Shown one piece after another: positions 8,733 through 17,243 of a stretch of DNA of 64,000 nt. Every line of letters begins with the position of its first letter. The stretch's first letter is position 1. Source of the stretch: Devosia yakushimensis. GTDB lineage: Bacteria; Pseudomonadota; Alphaproteobacteria; Rhizobiales; Devosiaceae. A model generated the notes under the pieces. It did no database searches. It had not been told where the DNA came from and was given only the letters and a program-made list of their open reading frames with translations. A program made the translations under genes and the position numbers. Location: positions 2,790,001-2,854,000 of the forward strand of contig NZ_BSNG01000001.1 of NCBI RefSeq assembly GCF_030159855.1, read 5' to 3'.

Positions 8733-8777
8733 TCAGGCGGTGCGGATGCGAATGGAAAAGAATGCGTTTTGGCTCAT
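8733..8777 (-). CDS. Candidate 14-codon leader peptide (MSQNAFFSIRIRTA)
   Basis: A short frame with a good ribosome-binding site (aaggag, 7 bp before ATG) lies between the lipoprotein and methyltransferase genes. The end of the frame and its TGA stop sit inside a strong hairpin, GCACCGCCT pairing with AGGCGGTGC (8724-8743). A second frame of 11 codons (8682-8717) follows and overlaps another GC-rich hairpin. This looks like a leader-peptide or attenuation layout, but there is no U-tract and no clear run of one amino acid beyond Ile/Arg alternation. Function unknown. Confidence 0.4.
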   Translation of the reverse strand: MSQNAFFSIRIRTA

Positions 8778-8813
8778 GGCAGGCTCCTTAGCCCGAAAGC
8801 GCAGCTGGCGCAA

Positions 8814-9401
8814 TCAGCCCCTGGTGTCGAAGCCAACCCAGATGGTGATCTCCTCGCCGCCCAGATAGGGGATGGCGACATTTTCGATCACCTTGACGAA
8901 TTCGGCCGATTGAGCCGGCGGAGTGATAGCCACCGGAATGGTGTATTTCTCCGAGAAGACAGCGGCGCCATTGCGCTCGACTGCAAAGCGGATCGGGGCA
9001 TTGACGGTACTCTGGGAGCCAGCGGGGCCAAGCAGCACGCGGCCGACTACGCCCATATTGACGGTGATCAGGCCATTGGAAACCACGCAATTGCGTGAGC
9101 TCTCGTCGATCACGCCCTGGTATTGCAGGGCCTTGGGATCGCCGGTGCGGCCATTGCCGTAATAATACATGGCTTCCGAGCCGGCGCGCACCTTGATAGG
9201 CGGGCATTGGGTGGCGATGGCCGGCAGCGCATTGGTCTGGGCCTGGGCAATGGCGGCGGGAGTGGCGGTGGCGTTCTGCAGCGACTGGTTGGTCGCCGCG
9301 CTCTGGCCGCCGCCGAACATGCCGCCCATGGAACAGCCAGCCAGCAGAATAGCGAGGGGAGCGGCAGCGGAGAGGCGCAGCACGGGGAGGAAATTGGTCA
9401 T
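8814..9401 (-). CDS. Putative lipoprotein
   Basis: The 195-residue product opens with a lipoprotein signal: hydrophobic LSAAAPLAILLAGC, with the lipobox cysteine about residue 23, followed by a Gly/Met-rich stretch. The rest looks like a soluble beta-rich domain (for example VNMGVVGRVLLGP, SEKYTIPVAITPP). I do not recognise a named family; conserved lipoproteins of this kind occur in Hyphomicrobiales. Likely attached to the inner or outer membrane, facing the periplasm. It lies 24 bp downstream of the peroxiredoxin gene on the same strand. Confidence 0.75.
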   Translation of the reverse strand: MTNFLPVLRLSAAAPLAILLAGCSMGGMFGGGQSAATNQSLQNATATPAAIAQAQTNALPAIATQCPPIKVRAGSEAMYYYGNGRTGDPKALQYQGVIDESSRNCVVSNGLITVNMGVVGRVLLGPAGSQSTVNAPIRFAVERNGAAVFSEKYTIPVAITPPAQSAEFVKVIENVAIPYLGGEEITIWVGFDTRG

Positions 9402-9425
9402 CGAATTGGCTCCTTGCGCCTTGGG

Positions 9426-9920
9426 TCAGCCATTGGCCGTTTCGAGCGCCATCAGCATGGCGGGGGCACCGCTGGCATTGACGCCCGGGCCATCCTCGAG
9501 AAAGACCGCGTCGGCCTTGCCGTTGCGGAACAGGATCGAGGCGCGGGCAAAGCGCTTGCCCATGCCCGAACCCGAGAAATCCTTGGCGAGGCCCAGCGCT
9601 TCGGCCAGTTCGCCATTGCCATCGGCAATGAATTCGATTCTGCCGAGCGCGCCCGAGGCTTCAGCCCAGGCCTTCATCACATGGTGGTCGTTGACCGAGG
9701 CGCAGACGACCTTGTCGACGCCGGCGGCCTCAAGCTTACCGAGATTGGCGAGATAGCCGGGCAGATGATTGACATGGCAGGTTGGCGTAAAAGCGCCCGG
9801 CACGGCGAAGAACGCCACGGTGCCGCTGCCCAGAACCGCATCGCTGGTGGTGTCACTGGCGCCCTCTGCGCCAACAAGCTTGATCCGCACCGACGGAACC
9901 GGACTGCCACGTTCGATCAT
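9426..9920 (-). CDS. Peroxiredoxin (Prx5 / redoxin family)
   Basis: Thiol peroxidase that reduces H2O2 or organic peroxides. The 164-residue product has the Prx5 motif PGAFTPTCHVNHLPG with peroxidatic C48, a second Cys at about 73 (VVCASVNDHHVM), and the C-terminal FLEDGPGVNASGA typical of the family. The chosen ATG (9920) gives the usual N-terminus MIERGSPVPSV; the frame is open 31 codons further upstream without family similarity. The reductant (glutaredoxin or thioredoxin) cannot be told from sequence. Confidence 0.93.
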   Translation of the reverse strand: MIERGSPVPSVRIKLVGAEGASDTTSDAVLGSGTVAFFAVPGAFTPTCHVNHLPGYLANLGKLEAAGVDKVVCASVNDHHVMKAWAEASGALGRIEFIADGNGELAEALGLAKDFSGSGMGKRFARASILFRNGKADAVFLEDGPGVNASGAPAMLMALETANG

Positions 9921-10045
9921 AAAAGGATATGCCCCATGCCTGAGCCGCCTGTGGCAGCCATTTCCCTCGAAAAGTCCAGTATCTCGGATAAGCGGCTTTT
10001 CCGCCGCATACAAGGCCTAATGGCCGATCCGATCCCGGTCCGGTT

Positions 10046-10867
10046 TCAGTCGCCCGAACCGGCAACGGTCCGTGTGACTTCAAAAGCTCCCATATCGGTC
10101 ATGAATGTGAGCTGAACGTCCTGGCTTTCGAGGCCTATCGGCCCTTCCTTATCCAGGATCGGGATGAGGACTAGGTGTGGTTCCGGGCTTTTTTGCGGCG
10201 CGCCGAAGAGCGGTTCGCCACTGGCCGTGGCAACGATCAGCGAGGCGGGATCGAGACCCGGATCGGCCAGTTCGACGGCCAGCATGCGCTCGGCGGCACG
10301 ATATCGCACCGCGCCAAGCGGCGGCTTTGCACCATCCCAGGGCACGGGGGCCAGCGCCAACGCCTGGCGGATGCGCAGCCCATTGGGCGCATCGGGCTCG
10401 GGATCGGCCAGCGGCAGCGAGAACCGCGCCTGGGCCGGCACGCAGATTTCCGAGCAGACGCCCAGGGTGGCGAAAATCTCGGCCTTGGGGGCCTCGCCTG
10501 TCACGGTCACCGCCACCGGCAGCACCAGGGGCCCATAATAGACATAGTCGAGATAGCCGTCCTTCTCATCCCGTTTGGGATAGGGCCAGACGATCTCTCC
10601 GCCGGCGACACCGGTCGAGCCGGCGAAGTCGAGCACGGTGGGCAGGCCCGTTTCGCCCGGCACGCGCCAATAAGTCTTGGTGGTCTCGGGCATCGAAATT
10701 TCGAGACCAAGCAGGGTCTGGCCATCGGGCTTGATCAGGCCCGAACTGATCAGCCGCAGCTTCACGCCGGGGGCAACTTCCTGCCATGGCGTTTCGCCCG
10801 CGAGGGCGGGTGTGAGCGTGGCGGCAAGGAGGGCAAGGGCGGAAAGAAACTGCATGAGCACAGCCAT
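10046..10867 (-). CDS. DsbD alpha-domain (N-terminal) protein, periplasmic
   Basis: The 273-residue product has a signal peptide (FLSALALLAATLTPALAG) and a domain like the N-terminal immunoglobulin-like part of thiol:disulfide interchange protein DsbD, including the cysteine pair in GVCSEICVPAQA. It lacks the membrane and thioredoxin parts of full DsbD. It may accept electrons from a CcdA-type protein and pass them to periplasmic partners; this is inferred. Start could be the ATG at 10867 or four codons later. It diverges from the YqgE gene. Confidence 0.8.
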   Translation of the reverse strand: MAVLMQFLSALALLAATLTPALAGETPWQEVAPGVKLRLISSGLIKPDGQTLLGLEISMPETTKTYWRVPGETGLPTVLDFAGSTGVAGGEIVWPYPKRDEKDGYLDYVYYGPLVLPVAVTVTGEAPKAEIFATLGVCSEICVPAQARFSLPLADPEPDAPNGLRIRQALALAPVPWDGAKPPLGAVRYRAAERMLAVELADPGLDPASLIVATASGEPLFGAPQKSPEPHLVLIPILDKEGPIGLESQDVQLTFMTDMGAFEVTRTVAGSGD

Positions 10868-10986
10868 TAACGCAGGAGGAAGTGAAGAAATAGCTGACGC
10901 GCAATCAGGCCTTCGTGATGGCCGCATAACCCCTTTGCAAGCCGCGCGCCTTGTCGCATCGGACGAGTGGGCTTACAATTGGCTTC

Positions 10987-11562
10987 ATGAATTCGCTTGA
11001 AGGCCAATTTCTGGTTGCCATGCCAGATATGGAAGATGAACGCTTCGCCGAAAGCGTCATCCTCGTCGTTGGCCATGGCAGCGAGGGGGCCATGGGCCTC
11101 GTGGTCAATCACGAATTGGCCAATCTGCGCTTTGCCGACATTATCGACGAACTCGATCTGGGCGATCCCGACGCGCTGATCCGCCTGCCCGATTCGATCC
11201 GCCAGGGCGCAGTCATGCGCGGAGGTCCGGTGGAAAAGGGGCGCGGCTTCGTGCTCCATTCGGCCGATTACACCAGCGGCAATAGCTACAAGGTTGGCGA
11301 GGGCATCTATCTCACCGCCACGCTCGATATTCTCAAGGCCATGGCTTTTGGCCCGCGTCCCAAGGCCAGCCTTTTCGCGCTGGGCTGCTGCGGCTGGGGT
11401 CCGGGGCAGCTGGAAGGCGAGATCAGCGACAATGGTTGGCTGACCATCCCCATTTCCCGCGACCTGGTGTTCGAAACCCCGGTCGAAGAGCGCTACAAGG
11501 CGGCGCTGGCGAGCCTGCATATTACACGAGCGAGCTTCAGCCCGGATGCGGGACACGCTTAG
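10987..11562 (+). CDS. YqgE/AlgH family protein (UPF0301)
   Basis: The 191-residue product matches the UPF0301 pattern: start GQFLVAMPDMEDERFAESV, then GAMGLVVNHEL, VMRGGPVEKGRGFVLHS and FALGCCGWGPGQLEGEI. The biochemical role is unknown; a link to alginate regulation is known only for AlgH in Pseudomonas. The ATG at 10987 is preferred to the frame opening at 10951, because homology begins there. Divergent from the DsbD-N gene with 119 bp between starts. Confidence 0.92.
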   Translation: MNSLEGQFLVAMPDMEDERFAESVILVVGHGSEGAMGLVVNHELANLRFADIIDELDLGDPDALIRLPDSIRQGAVMRGGPVEKGRGFVLHSADYTSGNSYKVGEGIYLTATLDILKAMAFGPRPKASLFALGCCGWGPGQLEGEISDNGWLTIPISRDLVFETPVEERYKAALASLHITRASFSPDAGHA

Positions 11563-11601
11563 GGCGTTTCTGAGACTTCACCTCACCTAACGAAAACGCA
11601 G

Positions 11602-11688
11602 TCGCCTCCCTCGGGCTTGACCCGAGCTCCTTTGGCGATTCAGCGCCAGCGGTGAGTGACCCTCGGGTCGAGCCCGAGGGAAGCGATT
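11602..11688. repeat. Family A paired palindromic repeat
   Basis: CCTCGGGCTTGACCCGAG (11607-11626) faces CCTCGGGTCGAGCCCGAGGG (11661-11680) with a short centre containing GCCAGCGGTGAGTGACC. Both halves are palindromes and the two halves are inverted copies of each other. The element lies between the convergent YqgE and EAL genes. Four related copies occur elsewhere in the window. Confidence 0.85.
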
Positions 11689-11720
11689 TTTGGGACGGGG
11701 CTTCTGCCCATATCGCGGAC

Positions 11721-14600
11721 CTACCGCGCCAATTGCGCCGCCAGTTTCTTGCCGAATTCCGCGCCGGTCATCGCGGCGCCAAAGGCGAAGCCCTGGGCGT
11801 AGCGGCAGTTGAGCTGGCGCAGGCGTTCGATCTCGTCCAGCGTTTCGACGCCTTCGGCAATGACCATGAGGTCGAGATCGGTCGCCAAGCCCACCACAGC
11901 CTTGATAATCGGCGCCTGGGTATGGGCGATACCGTTATCGTCGCTCATCTTGACGAAGGGTGCCGGGATTTTGATGGTGTCGAAGGGGAAGCGGTGCAGG
12001 TAGCTCAACGATGAATGGCCGGTGCCGAAATCGTCCAGCGCCAGACCCAGGCCCAGATTACGCAGCGCCTGCAGCATATAGGCGGAATGCTCAGGGTTGG
12101 TCATCACCTGGCTCTCGGTGATTTCGAGCTTCAAATGACGCGCCAATTCCTTGTCCTGGCTGACCAGGCTCCGCATGTCGTTGAGCAGGGTTTCGGTGGC
12201 CAACTGGCTGGGCGACAGGTTAACCGAGATGAAGAATTCCTCGGGCAGGCCCAGCGAGGTCATCCAGTCCTTGGCCTGAGCGGCCGATTGCTCGAAGGCG
12301 AGGCGCCCGAGCTTTTCAATCTGGCCGGAGCGTTCGGCCAGGGGCACGAATTCATCGGGATTGACCACGCCGCGGGTCGGATGCACCCAGCGCATCAAGG
12401 CTTCGGCGCCCACGAGCTGGCCGGTCTGGATGTCCATGACCGGCTGGAACTGCACATGCAGCTCGCCCTGCTTCATGCCGCGTTCAAGGTCTTCTTCGCT
12501 GGCGCGGTTATAGGCCGAAATGGAGCGGGCCGAAGCGCGATAGGCTTCGATGCGGTCGCCGCCCAGGCGCTTGGCGTAATACATGGCGAGCTCTGCGTCG
12601 CGCAGTACATCGGGTGCCGAGGCGGGGGCGCTGTCATAGATGGTGACGCCGATCGAGGCGGTCAGGGTCAGGTCGCGGTCGCCGAAATTGAACGGGGCCT
12701 TGAGTGCCTTGCGGATCTGTTCGGCGGTTTCCGCGATCTTGCCGGCGGCCTGCTCGGACGCCAGGATCACGGCGAATTGGTCGCCGGTGACGCGGGCGAC
12801 GGTATCGAGCGGCCGCATTATGCGGGCGATGCGGCGGGAAATGGCCAACAGCACGGAATCGGCGGCCGAGTGGCCGATGCGTTCCTCAAGCTCCATGAAG
12901 CGGTCGATGTCGATAAGGAACACAGCCGGCTTGGTGCCGCCCGGTGTCCTCGCGCGCACCAGGGCGCGCTCCAGTCGGTCGAGGAAGAGCTGGCGATTGG
13001 GCAGGCCCGTAAGGCTATCGTGCACAGCATCATGCAGCAGGCGTTCGCGGGCGGCGCGGTCCTCGGTGACGTCCTGCAGGGTGCCGACGATGCGGTTGAC
13101 CTGGCCGTCGCCGCCCAACACCGGTTTGACCCGCATGCGGAAGCTGCGATAGCTCCCATCGTGACCGGCTATTCGCATATCGGCCGAAACCTTGCCGCGG
13201 CGCAGCTCGACCAAGGTGTCGAAAGCCGTGCGGAAGCGGTCGCGGTCGTCGGGGTGGACGCGATCGAGCCACCGCTTGATGGCGCCGCGCAATGCGCCGC
13301 GTTTTTCGCCCAAGCGGGTCGCCAATTCATCTGACACCGAGACGCGGTCGCGCTCGATATTCCAGTCGAAGACGAAATCGCCCGAGCCGGTGAGCGCCAG
13401 GGCGCGGCGCTCAACTTCGGACAGCGTGCCGACCGACACCTGTCCCTCGGAGAAGGCGTGCTGCACCGCGGTAAAGCCCAGCAACATGACAATAAGCACC
13501 AGCCCGCCACCCACGGCCGGTTGAGCCACGTCGTTGGAGACCTGACCCGAAATCACCAGCCAGGAATAGAACAGCCAGGAAATCAGGATGATCCAGGTGG
13601 GCACCAGCAGCACGGCGCGATCATAGCCGCGCAGCGCCAGCAGCAGGATGAGGAAGAAGCCGGAAAAACCGAGCATGGCCAGCACCAGCCGGGCAATGGT
13701 GGCGGCGATGGCGGGCTGGAAGAAGGCAAAGGCGAAGAGCGCCAGAAACAGGGCGGCAAGACCCAGCGCCAAATGGATGAAGCGCAGATGCCAGCGATGT
13801 AGGTTCAAATAAATGAACAGGAATCCGGCTAATGTGGTGGCTATGCCCGCCTCGGAAGCCGCGCGCAGGGGCTGCATTCCTCCCGCCGGAATGCCAAGCA
13901 GGCGGCCCAGCACGCCGAAATCAATCAGCAGATAGACCAGCACGGCCCAGGCAAAAGCCGCCGTAGCCGGGAACACGCCGCGCCCCTTGACCACGAACAT
14001 GATGGTGAGGAACACCGCGGCCAGCGAGGCCACGCCCAGCACCACGCCGCGGAACAGGGTGAAGGAGTTCACATAGTCGCGATAGGGATTGGGCTGCCAC
14101 AGATAAAGTTCGGGCAATTGGGCCGAGGAGAGTTCGGCCACGAAAGTCACCGTAGCGCCGGGATCGAGCGTGATCTCGAAGACATCGGCCTCGCTGTCGG
14201 TCAGCTTGACCGGACGGATGCCGGCGCTGGGAGTCAGCGCCTTGAGGCGGTCATTGCCGAGATCTGGGTTGAACACGCCGGAATTGGGCAGACGAAAAAA
14301 TGGTGCCACCAGCAGCCGCTCGATCTGCTGGTCGCTTTCATTGCGCAGCGCAAAGAGCGCAAAAATCGGATTGGTCCCCTGCTCGCTCGCCAGCACTTCG
14401 ATGCGGCGAATGATGCCGTCTTCGCCCGGCGCGGTCGACAATTGCACGCGGCCATCGGTGCCCGGGACGATTTCGACCACGGCGGACAGATTGACGGCGT
14501 TGACGTCTTCGGGGACCGAGATGACTTCAAAGGCGGCGGATGGCGCGATGGTGAGGAGCGAAACCGCAAGCCACATCGCGAGTGCAAAGAGAGGACGCAT
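11721..14600 (-). CDS. Membrane PAS-GGDEF-EAL protein (c-di-GMP phosphodiesterase candidate)
   Basis: 959 residues: signal peptide (1-23), periplasmic sensor domain (to about 165), a seven-helix membrane block like 7TMR-DISM (about 170-395), a PAS domain (about 415-530, with HPDD and QDVTEDRAARERLLHDA), GGDEF (about 530-690) and EAL (about 700-955). The GGDEF site reads T-G-D-Q-F (605-609), so the catalytic Glu is Gln and cyclase activity is unlikely. EAL keeps E733 of EAL, SVNLSP, LEITES, DDFGTG, AEGVE and the AQG glutamine, so c-di-GMP hydrolysis is likely. The KIDRSFV-type motif reads KIPAPFV, an oddity near the active site. Confidence 0.93.
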   Translation of the reverse strand: MRPLFALAMWLAVSLLTIAPSAAFEVISVPEDVNAVNLSAVVEIVPGTDGRVQLSTAPGEDGIIRRIEVLASEQGTNPIFALFALRNESDQQIERLLVAPFFRLPNSGVFNPDLGNDRLKALTPSAGIRPVKLTDSEADVFEITLDPGATVTFVAELSSAQLPELYLWQPNPYRDYVNSFTLFRGVVLGVASLAAVFLTIMFVVKGRGVFPATAAFAWAVLVYLLIDFGVLGRLLGIPAGGMQPLRAASEAGIATTLAGFLFIYLNLHRWHLRFIHLALGLAALFLALFAFAFFQPAIAATIARLVLAMLGFSGFFLILLLALRGYDRAVLLVPTWIILISWLFYSWLVISGQVSNDVAQPAVGGGLVLIVMLLGFTAVQHAFSEGQVSVGTLSEVERRALALTGSGDFVFDWNIERDRVSVSDELATRLGEKRGALRGAIKRWLDRVHPDDRDRFRTAFDTLVELRRGKVSADMRIAGHDGSYRSFRMRVKPVLGGDGQVNRIVGTLQDVTEDRAARERLLHDAVHDSLTGLPNRQLFLDRLERALVRARTPGGTKPAVFLIDIDRFMELEERIGHSAADSVLLAISRRIARIMRPLDTVARVTGDQFAVILASEQAAGKIAETAEQIRKALKAPFNFGDRDLTLTASIGVTIYDSAPASAPDVLRDAELAMYYAKRLGGDRIEAYRASARSISAYNRASEEDLERGMKQGELHVQFQPVMDIQTGQLVGAEALMRWVHPTRGVVNPDEFVPLAERSGQIEKLGRLAFEQSAAQAKDWMTSLGLPEEFFISVNLSPSQLATETLLNDMRSLVSQDKELARHLKLEITESQVMTNPEHSAYMLQALRNLGLGLALDDFGTGHSSLSYLHRFPFDTIKIPAPFVKMSDDNGIAHTQAPIIKAVVGLATDLDLMVIAEGVETLDEIERLRQLNCRYAQGFAFGAAMTGAEFGKKLAAQLAR

Positions 14601-14772
14601 CAGGGCCGACTATATCCTGTGGTAGGCTTCATTATGGCAGCGATCCAGCGGGGCCGCGTTAACGACCCGCGCGCCGAAACGGCTTCGTCTTGGCGGGAGC
14701 CCTCTTTGGTAGCGGGGATTGAGGCAGGCGACAAGATTGGCGACGTGTTGCCGAATGGCAACGGCACACCGG

Positions 14773-15204
14773 CTAACAGGTGGCGATGGTCAGGGATGTG
14801 CCCGCATAGCCTGAGCGAGCGACGTTGTCGCAGAGTTCGGACCATTCGCAACCGGCACAGGCGGGGCGAATCTGGCCGGTGGAAAATGCACCGCGCAAGC
14901 TGGCGAGCATGGTCGTATTGAGGTGAAAGGGCCCTGTCAGGTCGATATGCGGGGCGAGCAAATCGGCGACGGCAAGCCGCGCCAGGCGGTCTCGCTCGAT
15001 AACGCTATCGTTATGGCAATGGGGCTGGCCGGTGGCCAGCAGGGGGGCGCAGACATCGTCCGGGCCGGCAACCAGCTCGATGGTTTCGCCCGCGCCGAGG
15101 CGAGCGATGATGATGTCGTAATTGGCAGTGAAGGCAGGGGTATACCCCCTGCCGACATAGGTGAGCATGCAGAGCAGGTGATGGGCCCGCAGCTTGACGG
15201 TCAA
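14773..15204 (-). CDS. DUF1284 domain protein
   Basis: The 143-residue product starts VKLRAHHLLCMLTYVGRGY and carries HCHNDSVIERD plus a C-terminal CAGCEWSELC; the histidines and cysteines suggest metal or iron-sulfur binding. Family DUF1284 has no assigned function. The start is TTG at 15204, sharing bases with the bioY stop (TTGA), so the gene is coupled to bioY and probably under BioR control. A part in biotin metabolism is therefore possible but only by association. Confidence 0.85.
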   Translation of the reverse strand: MTVKLRAHHLLCMLTYVGRGYTPAFTANYDIIIARLGAGETIELVAGPDDVCAPLLATGQPHCHNDSVIERDRLARLAVADLLAPHIDLTGPFHLNTTMLASLRGAFSTGQIRPACAGCEWSELCDNVARSGYAGTSLTIATC

Positions 15205-15779
15205 CGCTTGACCACGCGCTGCAGACCGGCCAGCGCTGCCGCGCCGAGCACGGACTTGAGCACCGCACCAACCAGGAAGGGCGCAACGCCGTGGATGAAG
15301 GCCTGTTCGGCGCCGATCATCACCGCAAGCCAGGCGCCGCCCAGGGCGAGGCAGGCGGCGTTGCCGGCAAGAGCCGCGACAAAGGCAAGAACCGGCCGCT
15401 GACCATTCCAGCCGCGTTCGGCCAGCCAGCCGACCAGGGCACCGGCAAACGGGAAGGCAAAGAGATAACCGGCGGTGGGCCCAACGAAATGGATCGCGCC
15501 CGCGGCGCCGCCCGAAAGGACCGGCAGGCCGATTGCCCCTTCGATCAGCCAGGCCGTGATGGTGATGCCGCCAAGGCGCCAGCCATAAAGCGCGCCCACC
15601 ATGGCGACGGCGAAGGTCTGCATGGTCATGGGCACCGGCACCATGGGCACTTCGACATAGGACGAAAGCGCCAGGAACAGCGTGCCAAGAACGACGGCGG
15701 CGACCTGCCAGACCAGGGGCCGGTCAGCCAGACGCAGTGGGCTGAAACCGGAATGAGATGCGGTGGCCAGAGAGTTCAT
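15201..15779 (-). CDS. bioY: Biotin transporter BioY
   Basis: Substrate-binding S component of an ECF-type biotin importer; some BioY proteins work alone. The 192-residue product is hydrophobic with about six helices and the family sequences VPMVPVPMTMQTFAV, GAIGLPVLSGG and GPTAGYLFAFPFAG. No bioM or bioN genes lie next to it. The ATG at 15779 has aagga at proper distance; the open frame extends 37 codons further but would run over the BioR box. Downstream it overlaps the DUF1284 gene. Confidence 0.95.
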   Translation of the reverse strand: MNSLATASHSGFSPLRLADRPLVWQVAAVVLGTLFLALSSYVEVPMVPVPMTMQTFAVAMVGALYGWRLGGITITAWLIEGAIGLPVLSGGAAGAIHFVGPTAGYLFAFPFAGALVGWLAERGWNGQRPVLAFVAALAGNAACLALGGAWLAVMIGAEQAFIHGVAPFLVGAVLKSVLGAAALAGLQRVVKR

Positions 15780-15796
15780 ATTCGATCCTTGCAGAA

Positions 15797-15806
15797 TTAT
15801 AGATAA
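15797..15806. promoter_or_regulatory. BioR box upstream of bioY
   Basis: TTATAGATAA, 18 bp before the bioY ATG, matches the known alphaproteobacterial BioR operator TTATmkATAA at every position. A BioR-like regulator gene lies just upstream. BioR normally represses biotin uptake and synthesis genes. Confidence 0.85.
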
Positions 15807-15886
15807 TTTTTGAAGATGATCTATTAAACGGACTTTTGGATGCCGGGGCAAGGGGGAATTGGGAGTGGGTCGGAGATCGGATCCCC

Positions 15887-16555
15887 TCACCCCACTATCG
15901 TAAAAACCTTCCGCGTCTGGCCGGAGGCCGTTCGCACGGGTTTCTGGCCGATCCAGCGGACATGACGCGCCAGCACGGTCGCGGCTTCCTCCACATCCCC
16001 TGCTCTCAGGGCGGCGAGGATAGCCAGGTGATCGTGGTCGGTGCGCGCTTCCCAGGCCGATCGCCAGGCGGCGAAGAGAAAGCGGGCACTGACGGCATGC
16101 AGGTCATCGATCGCCGCCAGCAGGCGCGGCATGCCGCAGGGGGCCAGCAGAGTGCGGTGAAACAGGCGGTTGGCCGCCTCCCAGGAGGCGACGTCGGGGG
16201 ACTTGTCGCCAGCATAGGTCGCCTGTTCGGCAGCATCGAGAATGGCCGTGGTCAGATGCGGCGCGGCGTGACGCAGGGCCAGCACTTCGAGGGCGGCGCG
16301 CATCTCGGCCACTTCCTTGACTTCGGCCAGATCGAAGGCGGCGACACGCACGCCACGGCGCGGCTCGCTGATCGCTAGGCCCTGAGCCTCGAGCCGCCGG
16401 AAGGCCTCGCGCACGGGCACGTGGCTGGCGCCGAATTCGGCCGCGATATGATCCTGTCGCAACCGCGCGCCCGGCTCGAGCACGCCGGCGATGATCCGCT
16501 CGGCCAGAACCTTGCTGATCCGGACGGCAATGGTGTCATCTTTGGGCTGGGGCAT
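15887..16555 (-). CDS. bioR: GntR-family biotin regulator BioR
   Basis: The 222-residue product has a GntR winged helix (about residues 1-75: IISGVLEPGARLRQD-like region, ASHVPVREAFRRLEAQGL) and an FCD-type all-helical C-terminal domain (AEVKEVAEMRAALEVLALRHA). FadR-subfamily BioR proteins repress bio genes in Brucella, Agrobacterium and relatives. Assignment rests on the box-bearing bioY next door and on a nearly matching box at its own start. It is followed, after about 108 bp, by bioY on the same strand. Confidence 0.9.
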   Translation of the reverse strand: MPQPKDDTIAVRISKVLAERIIAGVLEPGARLRQDHIAAEFGASHVPVREAFRRLEAQGLAISEPRRGVRVAAFDLAEVKEVAEMRAALEVLALRHAAPHLTTAILDAAEQATYAGDKSPDVASWEAANRLFHRTLLAPCGMPRLLAAIDDLHAVSARFLFAAWRSAWEARTDHDHLAILAALRAGDVEEAATVLARHVRWIGQKPVRTASGQTRKVFTIVG

Positions 16556-16559
16556 GATT

Positions 16560-16569
16560 TTATAGATAG
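16560..16569. promoter_or_regulatory. BioR box at the bioR start (autoregulation)
   Basis: TTATAGATAG lies only 5 bp before the bioR ATG and differs from the BioR operator in the last base. Binding there would cover the ribosome-binding and probably the promoter region, which implies negative autoregulation. Confidence 0.7.
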
Positions 16570-16622
16570 TTTATCGCGCTGCGATTTGTCGAGGCAGCTC
16601 TGAGGGCGAAAGCCGATTGACG

Positions 16623-17228
16623 CTAAACCGTGCGCCGCAGATATCGCGCGTTTTCGTAGCGTTCCTTGGTCAGGCCGAACAGTACATGGTCTTCCCAGCG
16701 GCCGTTGATCTGCAGGTATTTTTCGGCAAAACCTTCTTCGACAAAGCCGTTCTTTTCCAGCACGCGGCGCGAGGCGGCATTGCCGGGCAGGAAGGCGGCG
16801 TGGATGCGGTGCAGGTCGAGCGTGTCGAAGATGAAGGGGAGGCTGGTGGCGACGGCCTCGCTCATCAGTCCCTGGCCGGCAAAAGGCTGGCCCATCCAAT
16901 AGCCCAGATTGACGAATTGGGCGGCCCGGCGCCTGATATTGGAGAGCGTAATGCCGCCCACCAGCGTCGCGCCCTGATCGGCGAAGATGAAGAAGGAATA
17001 GTCACTCCCCTCCTCCGCCTCTTCGCGCGCGCGCCGCACCCGCGCGGCAAAGACGCGGCGGTTGAGATCGGCTTCGGTCCAGCGCGGCTCGAACGGCCGC
17101 AGGAAATCGCGGCTGGCCCGGCGCAGCTCGTGCCAGGCCTCGAAATCAGCCATTTGCGGCAGGCGCAGCAAGACCCGCCGCCCGCGCAGGGCGATCAGCG
17201 GGGCTGGCGATGACCAGGGCCAAAGCAT
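16623..17228 (-). CDS. GNAT N-acetyltransferase, RimJ/RimL-like
   Basis: The 201-residue product has the RimJ/RimL pattern: early VLLRLPQMADFEAWHELR, a middle beta strand pair (VGGITLSNI), NLGYWMGQPFAGQGLMSEA for acetyl-CoA binding, and the C-terminal NAASRRVLEKNGFVEEGFA. Such enzymes acetylate N-terminal residues of ribosomal proteins or other small amines. It lies 15 bp after the end of the M16 peptidase gene on the same strand and is probably in one operon with it. Confidence 0.92.
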   Translation of the reverse strand: MLWPWSSPAPLIALRGRRVLLRLPQMADFEAWHELRRASRDFLRPFEPRWTEADLNRRVFAARVRRAREEAEEGSDYSFFIFADQGATLVGGITLSNIRRRAAQFVNLGYWMGQPFAGQGLMSEAVATSLPFIFDTLDLHRIHAAFLPGNAASRRVLEKNGFVEEGFAEKYLQINGRWEDHVLFGLTKERYENARYLRRTV

Positions 17229-17243
17229 GGGCCGGTGCGCTCC

